From contig CAJPNS010000003.1 in the NCBI GenBank assembly GCA_905372135.1, positions 1-41,974 on the forward strand: DNA of 41,974 bases. Reading direction: 5' to 3'. The notes under the pieces were generated by a model that made no database searches, had not been told where the DNA came from, and was given only the letters and a program-made list of their open reading frames with translations. Shown piece by piece: positions 33,612 to 41,962 of the stretch. Every line of letters starts with the position of its first letter. The stretch's first letter is position 1. The DNA is from Porphyromonadaceae bacterium (GTDB taxonomy: Bacteria > Bacteroidota > Bacteroidia > Bacteroidales > Paludibacteraceae). The translations under genes and the position numbers were made by a program.

Positions 33612-34082
33612 ATGATAGAGATAGAGAGGAAGTTTTTAGTTAAAAATCTTGATTTCGTCAAATACGGTGTGCCTTGCCGCATAAAGCAGGGATACGTCTG
33701 TACCGAAAACGACCGCGTCGTGCGTGTGCGTATAAAAGACAAAAAAGGATATTTGACTATTAAAACAGCAGCGACGGGCTTCGCTCACCGCGAGTTTGAA
33801 TACGAGATACCGCTGCCCGACGCCCAATATATGCTCGACAATATGTGCACGAAACCGATAATCGACAAAGTGCGTTTCGAGCTGATACACAAAGGTAAAA
33901 AGTGGGAAATAGATGTGTTCAACGCCGAAAACGAAGGACTTGTAATAGCCGAAATAGAACTCCAAAGTAAAGACGAGGCTTTTAAGATACCGCCCTTCAT
34001 AGACCGTGAAGTAACCGACGACCACAGATATTACAATTCGTACATAGCCCTGCACCCGTTCAATACTTGGAGAGACAGATAA
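33612..34082 (+). CDS. CYTH-domain protein (triphosphate tunnel metalloenzyme)
   Basis: 156 residues. The signature EIERKFLVKN at residues 3-12 and paired charged strands (RVVRVRIKDKKGYLTIKTA, EFEYEIPL, KVRFELIHKGKKWEIDVF, LVIAEIELQSKDEAF) define the eight-strand tunnel. Bacterial members of this short type hydrolyse inorganic triphosphate or other triphosphates with a metal ion; the natural substrate is usually unknown. It stands alone, about 170 bases before porT. Confidence 0.88.
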   Translation: MIEIERKFLVKNLDFVKYGVPCRIKQGYVCTENDRVVRVRIKDKKGYLTIKTAATGFAHREFEYEIPLPDAQYMLDNMCTKPIIDKVRFELIHKGKKWEIDVFNAENEGLVIAEIELQSKDEAFKIPPFIDREVTDDHRYYNSYIALHPFNTWRDR

Positions 34083-34255
34083 TCGTCGTAAAAACCGATG
34101 CGAAAGCCGTTTCCGCAATCTATTTACGTTCATAACACAATAAAAGGGCTACTTTTTTCGTATAGCTACAAGTGTCGAAGTTGGTGGACGAGACGATACG
34201 CGACATACTCACACCAAGTTAAACATTGAGGTAATAAAATACAAACCCGTTGATA

Positions 34256-34954
34256 ATGAAAAAACACATTATAGTCTTTGCCTTATTATCGATTTTCGCT
34301 CATAAAGCCTTGGGGCAGAATCTCATTACTGTCGACTCGAAGTTTTTGCATTTCGGATTCACTCTCGGGCTCGACGCAATGGACTTCGGTATATCGCCTT
34401 CGCTCGTTGTTACGTCAAAAGGTGTATATGAGGCAGACGTTGCTAAGGTTACGCCCGGATTTACCGTCGGAGTCATCGGCGATATGCGGCTCGGAGAGTA
34501 TTTCAATCTGCGTACGGTACCTGCTATGCACTTCGGGCAACGCGAACTGTCGTTTGTAAACTTATCTGCCAATAAGTCGGTAGAGAGGCTAAACATCAAA
34601 AGCAATATACTTACCGTTCCTCTATATATTAAATATTCGGCAGTACGAGTATCGAACTATCGACCGTATCTCATTGCCGGAGGAGGCGTAGCTTTCGACT
34701 TCGGGCGCGAACGCGAACAACCCGTACTATTGAACACATTAGACTATTTCGTTGATTTCGGGGTAGGATGGACTATATATTTCCCATATTTCAGGTTGTC
34801 GCCGGAAATAAAATTTGCTTTGGGATTCGGTAATATCATCACTCCGCTCGAACGACGCACGAATGACTTCATCGCCGACGAAAACCTACATTTCACACGC
34901 TCTATCGATAAGCTTACTTCGAGACTGCTCACTTTTACACTCAATTTCGAATAG
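34256..34954 (+). CDS. porT: Type IX secretion outer-membrane protein PorT
   Basis: 232 residues from the ATG at 34256 (MKKHIIVFALL); a TTG two codons upstream is not needed. After the signal peptide (to about KALG) the mature protein has the PorT pattern: FLHFGFTLGLDAMDFGI, TPGFTVGVIGDMRLGEYFNLR, PAMHFGQRELSF, LTVPLYIKYSAVRVSNYRPYLIAGGG and a barrel of aromatic strands ending in Phe-Glu. PorT is needed for export by the type IX system in Porphyromonas and relatives, seated in the outer membrane facing the periplasm. The peptidase gene follows 26 bases later. Confidence 0.87.
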   Translation: MKKHIIVFALLSIFAHKALGQNLITVDSKFLHFGFTLGLDAMDFGISPSLVVTSKGVYEADVAKVTPGFTVGVIGDMRLGEYFNLRTVPAMHFGQRELSFVNLSANKSVERLNIKSNILTVPLYIKYSAVRVSNYRPYLIAGGGVAFDFGREREQPVLLNTLDYFVDFGVGWTIYFPYFRLSPEIKFALGFGNIITPLERRTNDFIADENLHFTRSIDKLTSRLLTFTLNFE

Positions 34955-34980
34955 CATATCTATTTGTCACATAATAAACG

Positions 34981-36222
34981 ATGACTTGCACACCGAGGCT
35001 CGATGTTTTAAGTAATAATATCAGACTGCTGCACGCTTTCGAAGAGCTACCGGTAGTATATTGTGGCTTTGCCATCAATGTCGGAGCTCGCGACGAGCAC
35101 GACGACGAACATGGTATAGCTCACTTCATAGAACATTTAATGTTCAAAGGTACTCGGCGACGAAGCAATCTGCAAATAATCAAACGCCTCGAAGATGTTG
35201 GCGGCGAATTAAACGCATATACCACCAAAGAGGAGACATTCGTCTATGCTACCGTGCCTCGTAAGTATGCCGAGAGAGCTATCGAGCTACTTGCCGATAT
35301 TGTACTCTACTCTACTTTCCCCCAAGAGGAGCTTGTCAAGGAGCGAGAGGTAGTTTTCGAAGAGATAGAGATGTACAACGACTCTCCTTCGGAGCTGATA
35401 TTCGACGATTTCGAAGACATCGTCTTCAGTAGTTCGTCGCTCGGACACAACATACTCGGCAGCAAAAAGTCGCTCTCGAAGATAGACTCCGACAGTTGCC
35501 GACGATTTGTGCATAGGTGTTATACTGCCGATAATATGCTCTTTTTTATGTTTGGAGGTATACACGAAGACCATTTTCTACGCCTTGCCCACAAATATAT
35601 CGATGTAGGCAATCTTCGTCGAGGCGAAACGCCTCGACACACTCCACCGCTAAGCCAACCCTTAAGTACCGTCTGCCGCAAGAAGACCAACCAGACGCAT
35701 TGTCTGATAGGAAATACCGCAATATCGATGGCTGCTGCCGACAGCCTTACACTCACTCTACTAAACAATATCTTGGGAGGCTCAAGCCTTACAAGTCGGC
35801 TCAACCTCGCCATCAGAGAGCGCAACGGCTGGGTATATGCTATCGATTCGTCGCTCAACTTGTATTCCGATACCGGCGTATGGGCTATATATTTCGGCTG
35901 CTCCGAGAGCAATTACCTAAAATGCACCAAGCTCATATACAACGAGCTCGACAAACTGATATGTAAGCCCCTATCGGCTCGCCAACTAAGTCTGTCGAAG
36001 CAGCAGATATACGGACACATACTCATCAATTCGCAGAACAAGGAGTACTATATCTTGTCGGCAGCTAAGATAGCCCTACACCTCAACAAGACTATGAGCC
36101 TCGACAGCACATTCGAGCGGATATCGCTCATAGAGCCTGCAGATATACAAAATATGGCTACGAAGATATTCGACCCCAAAAGGCTTTCGACACTAAAATA
36201 CGAGCAATACTCAAAGCAATGA
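34981..36222 (+). CDS. M16-family zinc metallopeptidase
   Basis: 413 residues. The inverted zinc motif HFIEH (His48, Glu51, His52) is intact, with the third ligand expected at Glu127/128 in VVFEEIEMYND, 75-76 residues on. ELNAYTTKEETFVYA is typical of the catalytic half. The inactive second half has NNILGGSSLTSRLNLAIRERNGWVYAI, the usual C-terminal M16 arrangement. There is no signal peptide, so it is probably cytoplasmic, like the mitochondrial-processing-peptidase-like bacterial enzymes. Follows porT by 26 bases. Confidence 0.92.
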   Translation: MTCTPRLDVLSNNIRLLHAFEELPVVYCGFAINVGARDEHDDEHGIAHFIEHLMFKGTRRRSNLQIIKRLEDVGGELNAYTTKEETFVYATVPRKYAERAIELLADIVLYSTFPQEELVKEREVVFEEIEMYNDSPSELIFDDFEDIVFSSSSLGHNILGSKKSLSKIDSDSCRRFVHRCYTADNMLFFMFGGIHEDHFLRLAHKYIDVGNLRRGETPRHTPPLSQPLSTVCRKKTNQTHCLIGNTAISMAAADSLTLTLLNNILGGSSLTSRLNLAIRERNGWVYAIDSSLNLYSDTGVWAIYFGCSESNYLKCTKLIYNELDKLICKPLSARQLSLSKQQIYGHILINSQNKEYYILSAAKIALHLNKTMSLDSTFERISLIEPADIQNMATKIFDPKRLSTLKYEQYSKQ

Positions 36223-36254
36223 CTTCTATCCCCAAATATCACTATTTTTAGTGA

Positions 36255-36285
36255 TTGTGGGTGCATCGTAGAGGAATTACCTTTG
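36255..36285 (+). promoter_or_regulatory. Promoter of a probable small RNA gene
   Basis: TTG (36255-36257), 20 bases, then TACCTTTG (36278-36285), a near-ideal match. No protein frame of note follows; a terminator lies about 185 bases on. Confidence 0.7.
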
Positions 36286-36289
36286 CATT

Positions 36290-36479
36290 GTAGTTAAAGA
36301 TTTATTCGAGCTATACTATTTTTCGCTTAGGCAGTGGATTTGTTTTGTCATCTTGTTCATCTTTCCTTTGTTTGAAACAACAGAATAGTATATATCTGGT
36401 AAATTTCACATAGATTTAATTTTTAGTAATTTTTTTGTTGGAAAAAGCTCAAGTCTCCCCGGCTTGGGCTTTTATTCTT
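36290..36479 (+). ncRNA. Probable small RNA, about 190 nt, rod-like
   Basis: The segment lies between a consensus promoter and an intrinsic terminator and holds no credible ORF. It can fold as a rod: GATTTA (36300-36305 region) with TAAATT, a 7/7 internal bubble, a perfect 9-base stem TATACTATT (36312-36320) / AATAGTATA (36384-36392), and an inner TTGTTT/AAACAA stem. Length and shape recall 6S RNA, but I cannot confirm conserved 6S bases, so I leave it unnamed. Confidence 0.55.
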
Positions 36480-36480
36480 T
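36443..36480 (+). terminator. Intrinsic terminator of the small RNA (and possibly the M16 gene)
   Basis: AAAAGCTCAAG (36443-36453) with CTTGGGCTTTT (36463-36473), one T-G pair, then a T-rich run. Confidence 0.85.
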
Positions 36481-36697
36481 TTTCGTTGATAAAACGATTA
36501 CTTTGAGGCGTTGTTTGATTCTGTTTTGGTAGTACAAACAAAATTAAACAAAAGGGGCCAAACCTCTACGAAGAAATCAGCCCTATTTTTTTATCGCAAC
36601 CGACAGCTTTTATCGGATGGTAGTATTTTTTAATATCCTAATAATCATCACATAACACTCCTCATCGTTTTGCCAATTCAGACGTTATATCCGTAGT
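36481..36697. other. Intergenic stretch before purF stop
   Basis: No gene seen. On the minus strand a weak hairpin (GGGC with GCCCC, 36565-36590 region, followed by TTTTGTTT) could end purF transcription; a small CCGA/TCGG hairpin lies nearer the stop. Neither is strong. Confidence 0.35.
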
Positions 36698-38140
36698 CTA
36701 AAACTTACCTTCTTTGTTTGCCTCGTCGATGCTCTGGTAGAGAGCCGTGGGGTAATTGCCGCTGAAGCAGGCAAGGCAAAGCTCCTTGCGGCAGCCCGAC
36801 TTGTAGAGAGCCTCCTGCGATAAGAACGCCAGCGTATCGGCTCCGATAGCCTGACGCACCTGCTCCACACTCTTGCGAGCCGACATCAGTTCGTCGAATG
36901 TGCTCGTGTCTACGCCGTAGAAGCACGGGTGTGTTATCGGGGGCGAAGCAATGCGGACGTGTATCTCTTTGGCGCCTGTCTCGCGTAGCATAGCCACTAT
37001 ACGTCGCGATGTGGTGCCGCGTACCAACGAGTCGTCTATGAGCACCACCCGTTTGTCTTTCACTATCGAACGCACGGCAGAGAGCTTCATCTTCACCCCC
37101 TTCTCACGCATATCCTGCGACGGCTGAATAAACGTCCTCCCCACGTATTTATTCTTTACCAACCCTTGCTCGTATGGTATCCCGCTTGCTTCGGCATATC
37201 CTATCGCCGCACTCAGCGATGAGTCGGGCACGCCGATTACTATATCGGCGTCGGCAGGAGCCTCTTCGAACAATAGTTTGCCGCTCTCTTTGCGGAACGA
37301 GTGTACGTTGCAACGCTCCAAATCGCTGTCGGGACGCGAGAAGTAGACAAACTCCATCGCACACAGGTAATGATGTTTGAATTTCGAATAATCTGTCGAT
37401 GTCATACCGTTTCGGTCGAAGACGACTACTTCACCCGGCTCGACGTCTCTTACGAACTCTGCTCCGACAATGTCGAGGGCACAGGTCTCCGAACTGACGA
37501 CATATCCGCCGTTGAGCCGTCCTATCGAGAGCGGACGCAGTCCATATTTGTCGCGGGCGGCATAGAGTTTGTTTTCTGTAAGGATAAGGAAAGCGAAAGC
37601 TCCCTCTATCATATTCAACGCTTCGATGATGTTGTAGAGTTTGGCTGCCTCGTCTTTCTCTTTTTTTATAAGATGTGCCAGTATCTCCGAGTCGGAGGTC
37701 GATTGGAAGATACTTCCCCTGTCTTCGAGGTAGTTCGACAGTTCCCTCGAATTGACGAGGTTGCCGTTGTGTGCCAAGGCAAAGTTGCCCGTATGGTGGC
37801 GGAATACGAACGGTTGCACGTTCTTGATGCCTCCTCCGCCGGCAGTGGAGTAGCGTACGTGTCCGATAGACGCACTGCCTTCGAGCGACGACAGATTTTT
37901 CTCGTTGAATATCTCCGTTACCAGTCCTTCGCCTTTGACGTTGGAGAATACGCCGTCGTTACACGCTACTATGCCGCAACCTTCCTGCCCGCGATGTTGC
38001 AGCGAGTGCAAGCCGTAGTATGTGAGGTTGGCAGCATTCTGCACGCCAAATACACCGAAAACACCGCACTCCTCGTGTAACTCTCTGTCGTGGATTTGTG
38101 CAAGTGTGCTAAATGTAGAATCTTGTTCGTATTCGAGCAT
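36698..38140 (-). CDS. purF: Amidophosphoribosyltransferase
   Basis: First committed step of purine synthesis: PRPP plus glutamine to phosphoribosylamine. 480 residues. A 24-residue leader peptide precedes the nucleophile Cys25 (EECGVFGVFG), as in forms that are processed. The glutaminase domain has HSLQHRGQEGCGI and GHVRYSTAGG; the PRPP loop is VVLIDDSLVRGTTSRRIV. Cysteines in PCFYGVDTS and ELCLACFSG fit the iron-sulfur type enzyme. The terminator of an unrelated lipoprotein lies just upstream of its promoter, so purF is transcribed alone. Confidence 0.96.
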   Translation of the reverse strand: MLEYEQDSTFSTLAQIHDRELHEECGVFGVFGVQNAANLTYYGLHSLQHRGQEGCGIVACNDGVFSNVKGEGLVTEIFNEKNLSSLEGSASIGHVRYSTAGGGGIKNVQPFVFRHHTGNFALAHNGNLVNSRELSNYLEDRGSIFQSTSDSEILAHLIKKEKDEAAKLYNIIEALNMIEGAFAFLILTENKLYAARDKYGLRPLSIGRLNGGYVVSSETCALDIVGAEFVRDVEPGEVVVFDRNGMTSTDYSKFKHHYLCAMEFVYFSRPDSDLERCNVHSFRKESGKLLFEEAPADADIVIGVPDSSLSAAIGYAEASGIPYEQGLVKNKYVGRTFIQPSQDMREKGVKMKLSAVRSIVKDKRVVLIDDSLVRGTTSRRIVAMLRETGAKEIHVRIASPPITHPCFYGVDTSTFDELMSARKSVEQVRQAIGADTLAFLSQEALYKSGCRKELCLACFSGNYPTALYQSIDEANKEGKF

Positions 38141-38208
38141 TTATCGATAAAACAATTATATCAAATATAATTTATTGAGGATATTTATCTGCCTTCAATT
38201 TTAAGCCA

Positions 38209-38216
38209 CAAAGGTA
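38209..38216 (-). promoter_or_regulatory. -7 promoter element of purF
   Basis: Minus-strand TACCTTTG matches TAnnTTTG, about 69 bases upstream of the ATG. No clear -33 box. Confidence 0.55.
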
Positions 38217-38256
38217 TAAATTATTTTCCTTATTTATCGTATCCCTCTATAATGAG

Positions 38257-38279
38257 AAAACAGACTTAATAGTAAGTCT
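38257..38279 (-). terminator. Intrinsic terminator of the orphan lipoprotein gene
   Basis: On the minus strand AGACTTA, loop CTAT, TAAGTCT (a perfect 7-base stem, 38262-38279) and then GTTTTCTC, just after the stop at 38295. Confidence 0.75.
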
Positions 38280-38294
38280 ATTCTTTTATACGAA

Positions 38295-38978
38295 TTATAA
38301 TTTACAACCGCTTACGGAGTCCCCGTGTTTGTACTTGATAGTCGTTACTTTAGGATTTGGTCTGGGATTGACTTCATATTTCATAGAAGTCCAATATAGG
38401 TCAAGATTTTTCCAAACCTTTGAGAATAAATCACCAACAATAACAATAGTAGAATTAGTTTGATTGTCGGGGAAGACATAATTTCGAGAATAGAAAGAAA
38501 TATGATTGGCTGTAATCCAAGGGACTCTTACCCTGACATTTTCTTCTTCATAAAAATTATCATTGCTGTCTCGCAAGTACAGATGATGCATGATTCTGTT
38601 TCCCTTTACCGTATATACGGTGATTCCTTTTATTTGGTCGTCATTTACAGTACTTTCGCTGGCAATGGAATTGGTATATATTACAAACGCCATTACATGG
38701 TCTTTTAATACTATGTTTTTGTCAGCACAATATTTTATAAAAAACTGCAGCATATTTTCATCTGTATCTGAGCTTGTAACACTTTCGGCATCTATTCCAT
38801 CTTCTTCATATTGTATGATGTTGAAAGTAGAGGTCATAGATTTATTCATCAGGTTGAACGTAATGGATTGTCCTACCAAGTCGGGTTCTCTTCCACAGTT
38901 TTTATTTGTTTTTATAGTGTTGCGATTACACGATACGAGTAAACATAACACTATGGCTAATACATTTATCTGTTTCAT
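38295..38978 (-). CDS. Predicted lipoprotein, function unknown
   Basis: 227 residues. The signal peptide ends in LVSC with Cys17 as the lipid anchor, then NRNTIKTNKNC. I recognise no domain. It reads as a mixed alpha/beta protein with an acidic middle (EEDGIDAESVTSSDTDENM) and a strand-rich second half (IKGITVYTVKGNRIMHHLYLRD, ANHISFYSRNYVFP, STIVIVGDLF). Base composition is more AT-rich than the neighbouring enzymes. It has its own promoter and terminator and sits between purF and purC with no operon link, which suggests a lineage-specific insertion. Confidence 0.75.
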   Translation of the reverse strand: MKQINVLAIVLCLLVSCNRNTIKTNKNCGREPDLVGQSITFNLMNKSMTSTFNIIQYEEDGIDAESVTSSDTDENMLQFFIKYCADKNIVLKDHVMAFVIYTNSIASESTVNDDQIKGITVYTVKGNRIMHHLYLRDSNDNFYEEENVRVRVPWITANHISFYSRNYVFPDNQTNSTIVIVGDLFSKVWKNLDLYWTSMKYEVNPRPNPKVTTIKYKHGDSVSGCKL

Positions 38979-39121
38979 AACGATTTGGATTATAAATTTG
39001 TACTAAGATATTATTTCTGCTTTTGGAAAGAGGATGAAGATCCAAAACCACTCTTTGAGTGTGAGTGTATAGTCCGTTTTTTTTGTTTGTAATGAATTAT
39101 TGCCAATTAATAACTACGTGG

Positions 39122-39153
39122 CAAAGTTAAAAAAGGTCTGCCAAATTTCCAAA
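39122..39153 (-). promoter_or_regulatory. Promoter of the orphan lipoprotein gene
   Basis: Minus-strand TAACTTTG (39122-39129) with TTTG (CAAA at 39150-39153) 20 bases upstream; both match. The leader would be about 135 bases and contains a CACTC/GAGTG hairpin. Confidence 0.65.
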
Positions 39154-39194
39154 TATAGTTTTCGGATAATTTTGATACACAAGGTTATACCCAA

Positions 39195-39227
39195 CAAAAA
39201 AACGACCATACCAAACGATACGGTCGT
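39195..39227 (-). terminator. Intrinsic terminator of pta-purC
   Basis: Stem ACGACC/GGTCGT (39202-39207/39222-39227) extended by TA/TA inside, with a T run on the minus strand (39195-39201). It also has T's on the plus strand and could work both ways. Confidence 0.8.
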
Positions 39228-39258
39228 ATTTTTTTAGCAATATTTTATTGTCGCTGTT

Positions 39259-40203
39259 TTATTTACTGAGATAATTCAAGACGTTTTTTTCGATACGTTG
39301 TTCGATATCTTCGTTGTCCGATACCGTGAATTTCTCTCCCGTAATCTGTTCGTACAGCTCTCTGTAACGCTCCGATATGCCACGAACTACCTCGTCGGTC
39401 ATTTCGGGTATCTTCTGTCCCTCTTTGCCTTGGAAGTTGTTGTCCATAAGCCATTGTCTGACAAACTCTTTCGAGAGTTGTCGCTGCGGCTTGTCCGCTT
39501 CGAAAAGCTCGCGATAGGTGTTCTTGTAGAAGTAGCGCGACGAGTCGGGCGTATGTACCTCGTCTATAAGATATATCGTACCGTCGGCAGTACCAAACTC
39601 ATATTTGGTATCTACAAGTATCAGCCCGCGTCGGTCGGCTATCTGCGTTCCGCGTTCGAAAAGAGCCAGAGCATAACGCTCCACAACGGCGTAGTCTTCG
39701 GCACTTACAAGCCCTTGGGCTATTATCTCCTCTTTCGAGATATTTTCGTCGTGCCGTCCGAGCTCCGCCTTGGTCGTGGGGGTAACTATCGGTGTGGGGA
39801 ACTTCTCGTTTTCACGCATACCGTCGGGTATCGGTACTCCCGAGATAGTCTTTGCTCCCGCTTTGTAGTCTCTCCACGCGCTGCCGCACAGATACCCGCG
39901 CACTATCATCTCTATTGGGAACCCTTTGCACATTATGCCGCAGGTAACCATAGGGTCGGGTGTGGCACACTTCCAGTTGGGGCAGATGTCTTTGGTCTCG
40001 TCCAAAAACTTAGCTGCTATTTGGTTCAATATCTGCCCTTTGAAAGGTATTCCGCGAGGCATCACCACGTCGAAAGCCGAAATCCTATCGGTAGTAATCA
40101 TCACCAACTCTTTGCCGCCGATGGTATAGACGTCGCGTACTTTACCGTTGTATACGGCAGTCTGGTTGGGGAAACGATACGAAGTTTTTATCAATGCATT
40201 CAT
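39259..40203 (-). CDS. purC: Phosphoribosylaminoimidazole-succinocarboxamide synthase
   Basis: Joins CAIR and aspartate to give SAICAR, the substrate of purB. 314 residues from ATG at 40203 (MNALIKTSYRFPNQTAVYNGKVRDVY). A GTG at 40227 overlaps the pta stop and would add eight residues; homologues start at MNAL, so the ATG is preferred. It has TTDRISAFDVVMPRGIPFKG, the SAICAR signature PIEMIVRGYLCGSAW and LILVDTKYEFG, and ends with the longer C-terminal part of this subfamily. It follows pta by 20 bases and shares its transcript. Confidence 0.96.
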   Translation of the reverse strand: MNALIKTSYRFPNQTAVYNGKVRDVYTIGGKELVMITTDRISAFDVVMPRGIPFKGQILNQIAAKFLDETKDICPNWKCATPDPMVTCGIMCKGFPIEMIVRGYLCGSAWRDYKAGAKTISGVPIPDGMRENEKFPTPIVTPTTKAELGRHDENISKEEIIAQGLVSAEDYAVVERYALALFERGTQIADRRGLILVDTKYEFGTADGTIYLIDEVHTPDSSRYFYKNTYRELFEADKPQRQLSKEFVRQWLMDNNFQGKEGQKIPEMTDEVVRGISERYRELYEQITGEKFTVSDNEDIEQRIEKNVLNYLSK

Positions 40204-40223
40204 TTTGTCTACGAAATCGATAA

Positions 40224-41234
40224 TCACTGTTTTTTAGCCGTAATAGCCTGATTGGCTGTAATAGCCGTCATATAGTAAATATCGTCTACCGAACATCCGC
40301 GAGACAGGTCGTTGATGGGAGCAGCCATACCTTGCAGTACCGGACCTACCGATACGGCACCGCCGAGCCTTTCGACCATTTTGTAGGCTATATTGCCTAT
40401 TTCCAAAGCGGGGAATACCAATACGTTGGCTTCGCCTGCCACGGGGCTGCCCGGTGCTTTGAACTTACCTACCGAAGGTACGAGTGCGGCGTCTGCCTGC
40501 AACTCTCCGTCTATTTTGAGTTCGGGTGCCATCTGTTGAGCCATTCCCGTAGCCTCTACCACTCTGTCTACAAATTCGTGTTGTGCCGAGCCTTTGGTAG
40601 AGAAGCTGAGCATAGCCACTTTCGGTTCGATACCTATCATATTTTTCATTGTCCTGCCTGTGCAGACAGCTATCTGGGCAAGCTCCTGAGCTGTCGGGTT
40701 TGGCATTACCGCCACGTCTGCCACGAGCAAGAAACCGTCTTCGCCGTAGGCTTTCTCTTTGCAGAACATCAGCATAGCTCCCGATATTACGCTTATACCG
40801 GGTTGTGTCTTTACTATCTGCAAAGCGGGACGAAGCACATTGCCCGTAGTGTTGCGAGCTCCTGCGAGCTCGCCGTCGGCATCGCCCGATTTTATCATAA
40901 GGCAGCCGAAATAGAGCGGGTCTTTTACGAGTTCTACGGCTTGTTCGCGTGTCAGACCTTTGTTTTTCCTCAGTTCGAAGAGTAGGTCGGTGTATCTCTC
41001 CGCATCCGCGCTCTTCTGCGGGTCGATAATAGTTGCCCGTTCGATGTTCTTCAACCCGTTTTCTTTTGCCAGAGCGAGTATCTTGTCGCTCTGTCCGAGC
41101 AGTATGATCTTGGCAATGCCATCGCCAATGATTCTGTCGGCTGCTTTCAGTGTGCGGGGCTCGTCGCCCTCAGGCAAAACGATTCGTTGCGGATTCGATT
41201 TTGCCGTCTCGATAAATCTTTTTAGTATTTCCAT
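40224..41234 (-). CDS. pta: Phosphate acetyltransferase
   Basis: Interconverts acetyl-CoA and acetyl phosphate in fermentation to acetate. 336 residues, the short single-domain form. It starts with MEILKRFIETAKSNPQRIVLPEGDEPRTLKAA, has LMIKSGDADGELAGA, then PKVAMLSFSTKGSAQHEFVDRVVEAT and a C-terminal VLQGMAAPINDLSRGCS, which is the family signature. Its usual partner ackA is not next to it; purC follows instead. The promoter is just after gldD. Confidence 0.96.
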   Translation of the reverse strand: MEILKRFIETAKSNPQRIVLPEGDEPRTLKAADRIIGDGIAKIILLGQSDKILALAKENGLKNIERATIIDPQKSADAERYTDLLFELRKNKGLTREQAVELVKDPLYFGCLMIKSGDADGELAGARNTTGNVLRPALQIVKTQPGISVISGAMLMFCKEKAYGEDGFLLVADVAVMPNPTAQELAQIAVCTGRTMKNMIGIEPKVAMLSFSTKGSAQHEFVDRVVEATGMAQQMAPELKIDGELQADAALVPSVGKFKAPGSPVAGEANVLVFPALEIGNIAYKMVERLGGAVSVGPVLQGMAAPINDLSRGCSVDDIYYMTAITANQAITAKKQ

Positions 41235-41270
41235 ATCTTATCTGTATTTTTTATCCAAAATTACGAAGCA

Positions 41271-41278
41271 CAAAGGTA
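41271..41278 (-). promoter_or_regulatory. -7 promoter element of pta-purC
   Basis: Minus-strand TACCTTTG, exact TAnnTTTG match, 37 bases upstream of the pta ATG and close to the end of gldD. No clear -33 box. Confidence 0.55.
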
Positions 41279-41287
41279 CAAAAAAAA

Positions 41288-41851
41288 TCACTTCCAGTGC
41301 ATACTTTCTATAAGTCGTTCTATATCTTCTTGTACATAATCTGCTACGGGCATTATAGAGTCGTAGTTGGGTATGTTGTTGAAGTAGAGAGCTCCCCGCA
41401 AGAAATTCTTGACGCTGTCTGTAATGAAAAACTGCACGGGCGAAGCCGCATTGCCCGATATTTTGAATAGCACGCCGTATACCTTCGTCGTATCGTTTTC
41501 ATAGTAGTTTTCGATGATGGAATTAGCCTTTATCGTGTGTTTGTATGCAAGGCGTCGGCTGTCTTCGGTAACCACTATGAATGAGTCGAGGTCGAGTGGC
41601 ATATATGTCAGGTGTATCCTGCCGTTGAGAGCAGGGTAGTCGATATTGTACCCCTTTACGTCGCCACCCGTATAGTCGCTTATTTTGCTGTACTTCGATA
41701 TCCGAAAGGCTATGTCGGGCAGACTGTCGACCATACGATATTCGTGTGTTGGCAGGTCGATACGGAAGTATTCGTAAGGCTTTGGGGTGGGCTTTTTGCC
41801 GCAGGCAATCACCAAGAGACATAGTATAAACAGACTGAAAATCTTTGTCAT
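41288..41851 (-). CDS. gldD: Gliding-motility/type IX-associated lipoprotein GldD
   Basis: 187 residues. The signal peptide ends in the lipobox VIAC with Cys17. The mature protein has the family's opening PTPKPYEYFRIDLPTHEY, then YPALNGRIHLTYMPL, and the closing HTIKANSI.. and VQFFITDSVKNFLRGALYF. GldD is required for gliding in Flavobacterium and occurs in some non-gliding Bacteroidota that have type IX secretion. It agrees with PorT and the type IX cargo elsewhere in the window. A terminator for a gene beyond the right edge lies upstream, so gldD is probably transcribed separately. Confidence 0.86.
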   Translation of the reverse strand: MTKIFSLFILCLLVIACGKKPTPKPYEYFRIDLPTHEYRMVDSLPDIAFRISKYSKISDYTGGDVKGYNIDYPALNGRIHLTYMPLDLDSFIVVTEDSRRLAYKHTIKANSIIENYYENDTTKVYGVLFKISGNAASPVQFFITDSVKNFLRGALYFNNIPNYDSIMPVADYVQEDIERLIESMHWK

Positions 41852-41921
41852 TGTTTTTGTAGTAATATGTTGGTTAATATTATCTTGAAATCATTTATGA
41901 AAAAATATACAATTCTCTTCG

Positions 41922-41962
41922 AAAAAAAGAGCGAGACTATCCTTTTCGTAGAATAGCCTCGC
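41922..41962 (-). terminator. Intrinsic terminator of a minus-strand gene beyond the right edge
   Basis: GCGAGACTAT (41931-41940) pairs with ATAGCCTCGC (41953-41962) apart from one mismatch, with a T run on the minus strand (41922-41928). It shows that another minus-strand gene ends just outside the window. Confidence 0.75.

Noticed and set aside
36298..36400. Firm naming of the small RNA as 6S
   Set aside because: The rod shape fits, but I could not match the conserved central-bubble bases, so it is kept as an unnamed RNA.
39298..40251. 317-codon plus-strand frame opposite purC
   Set aside because: Antisense to a clear purC gene; no recognisable protein.
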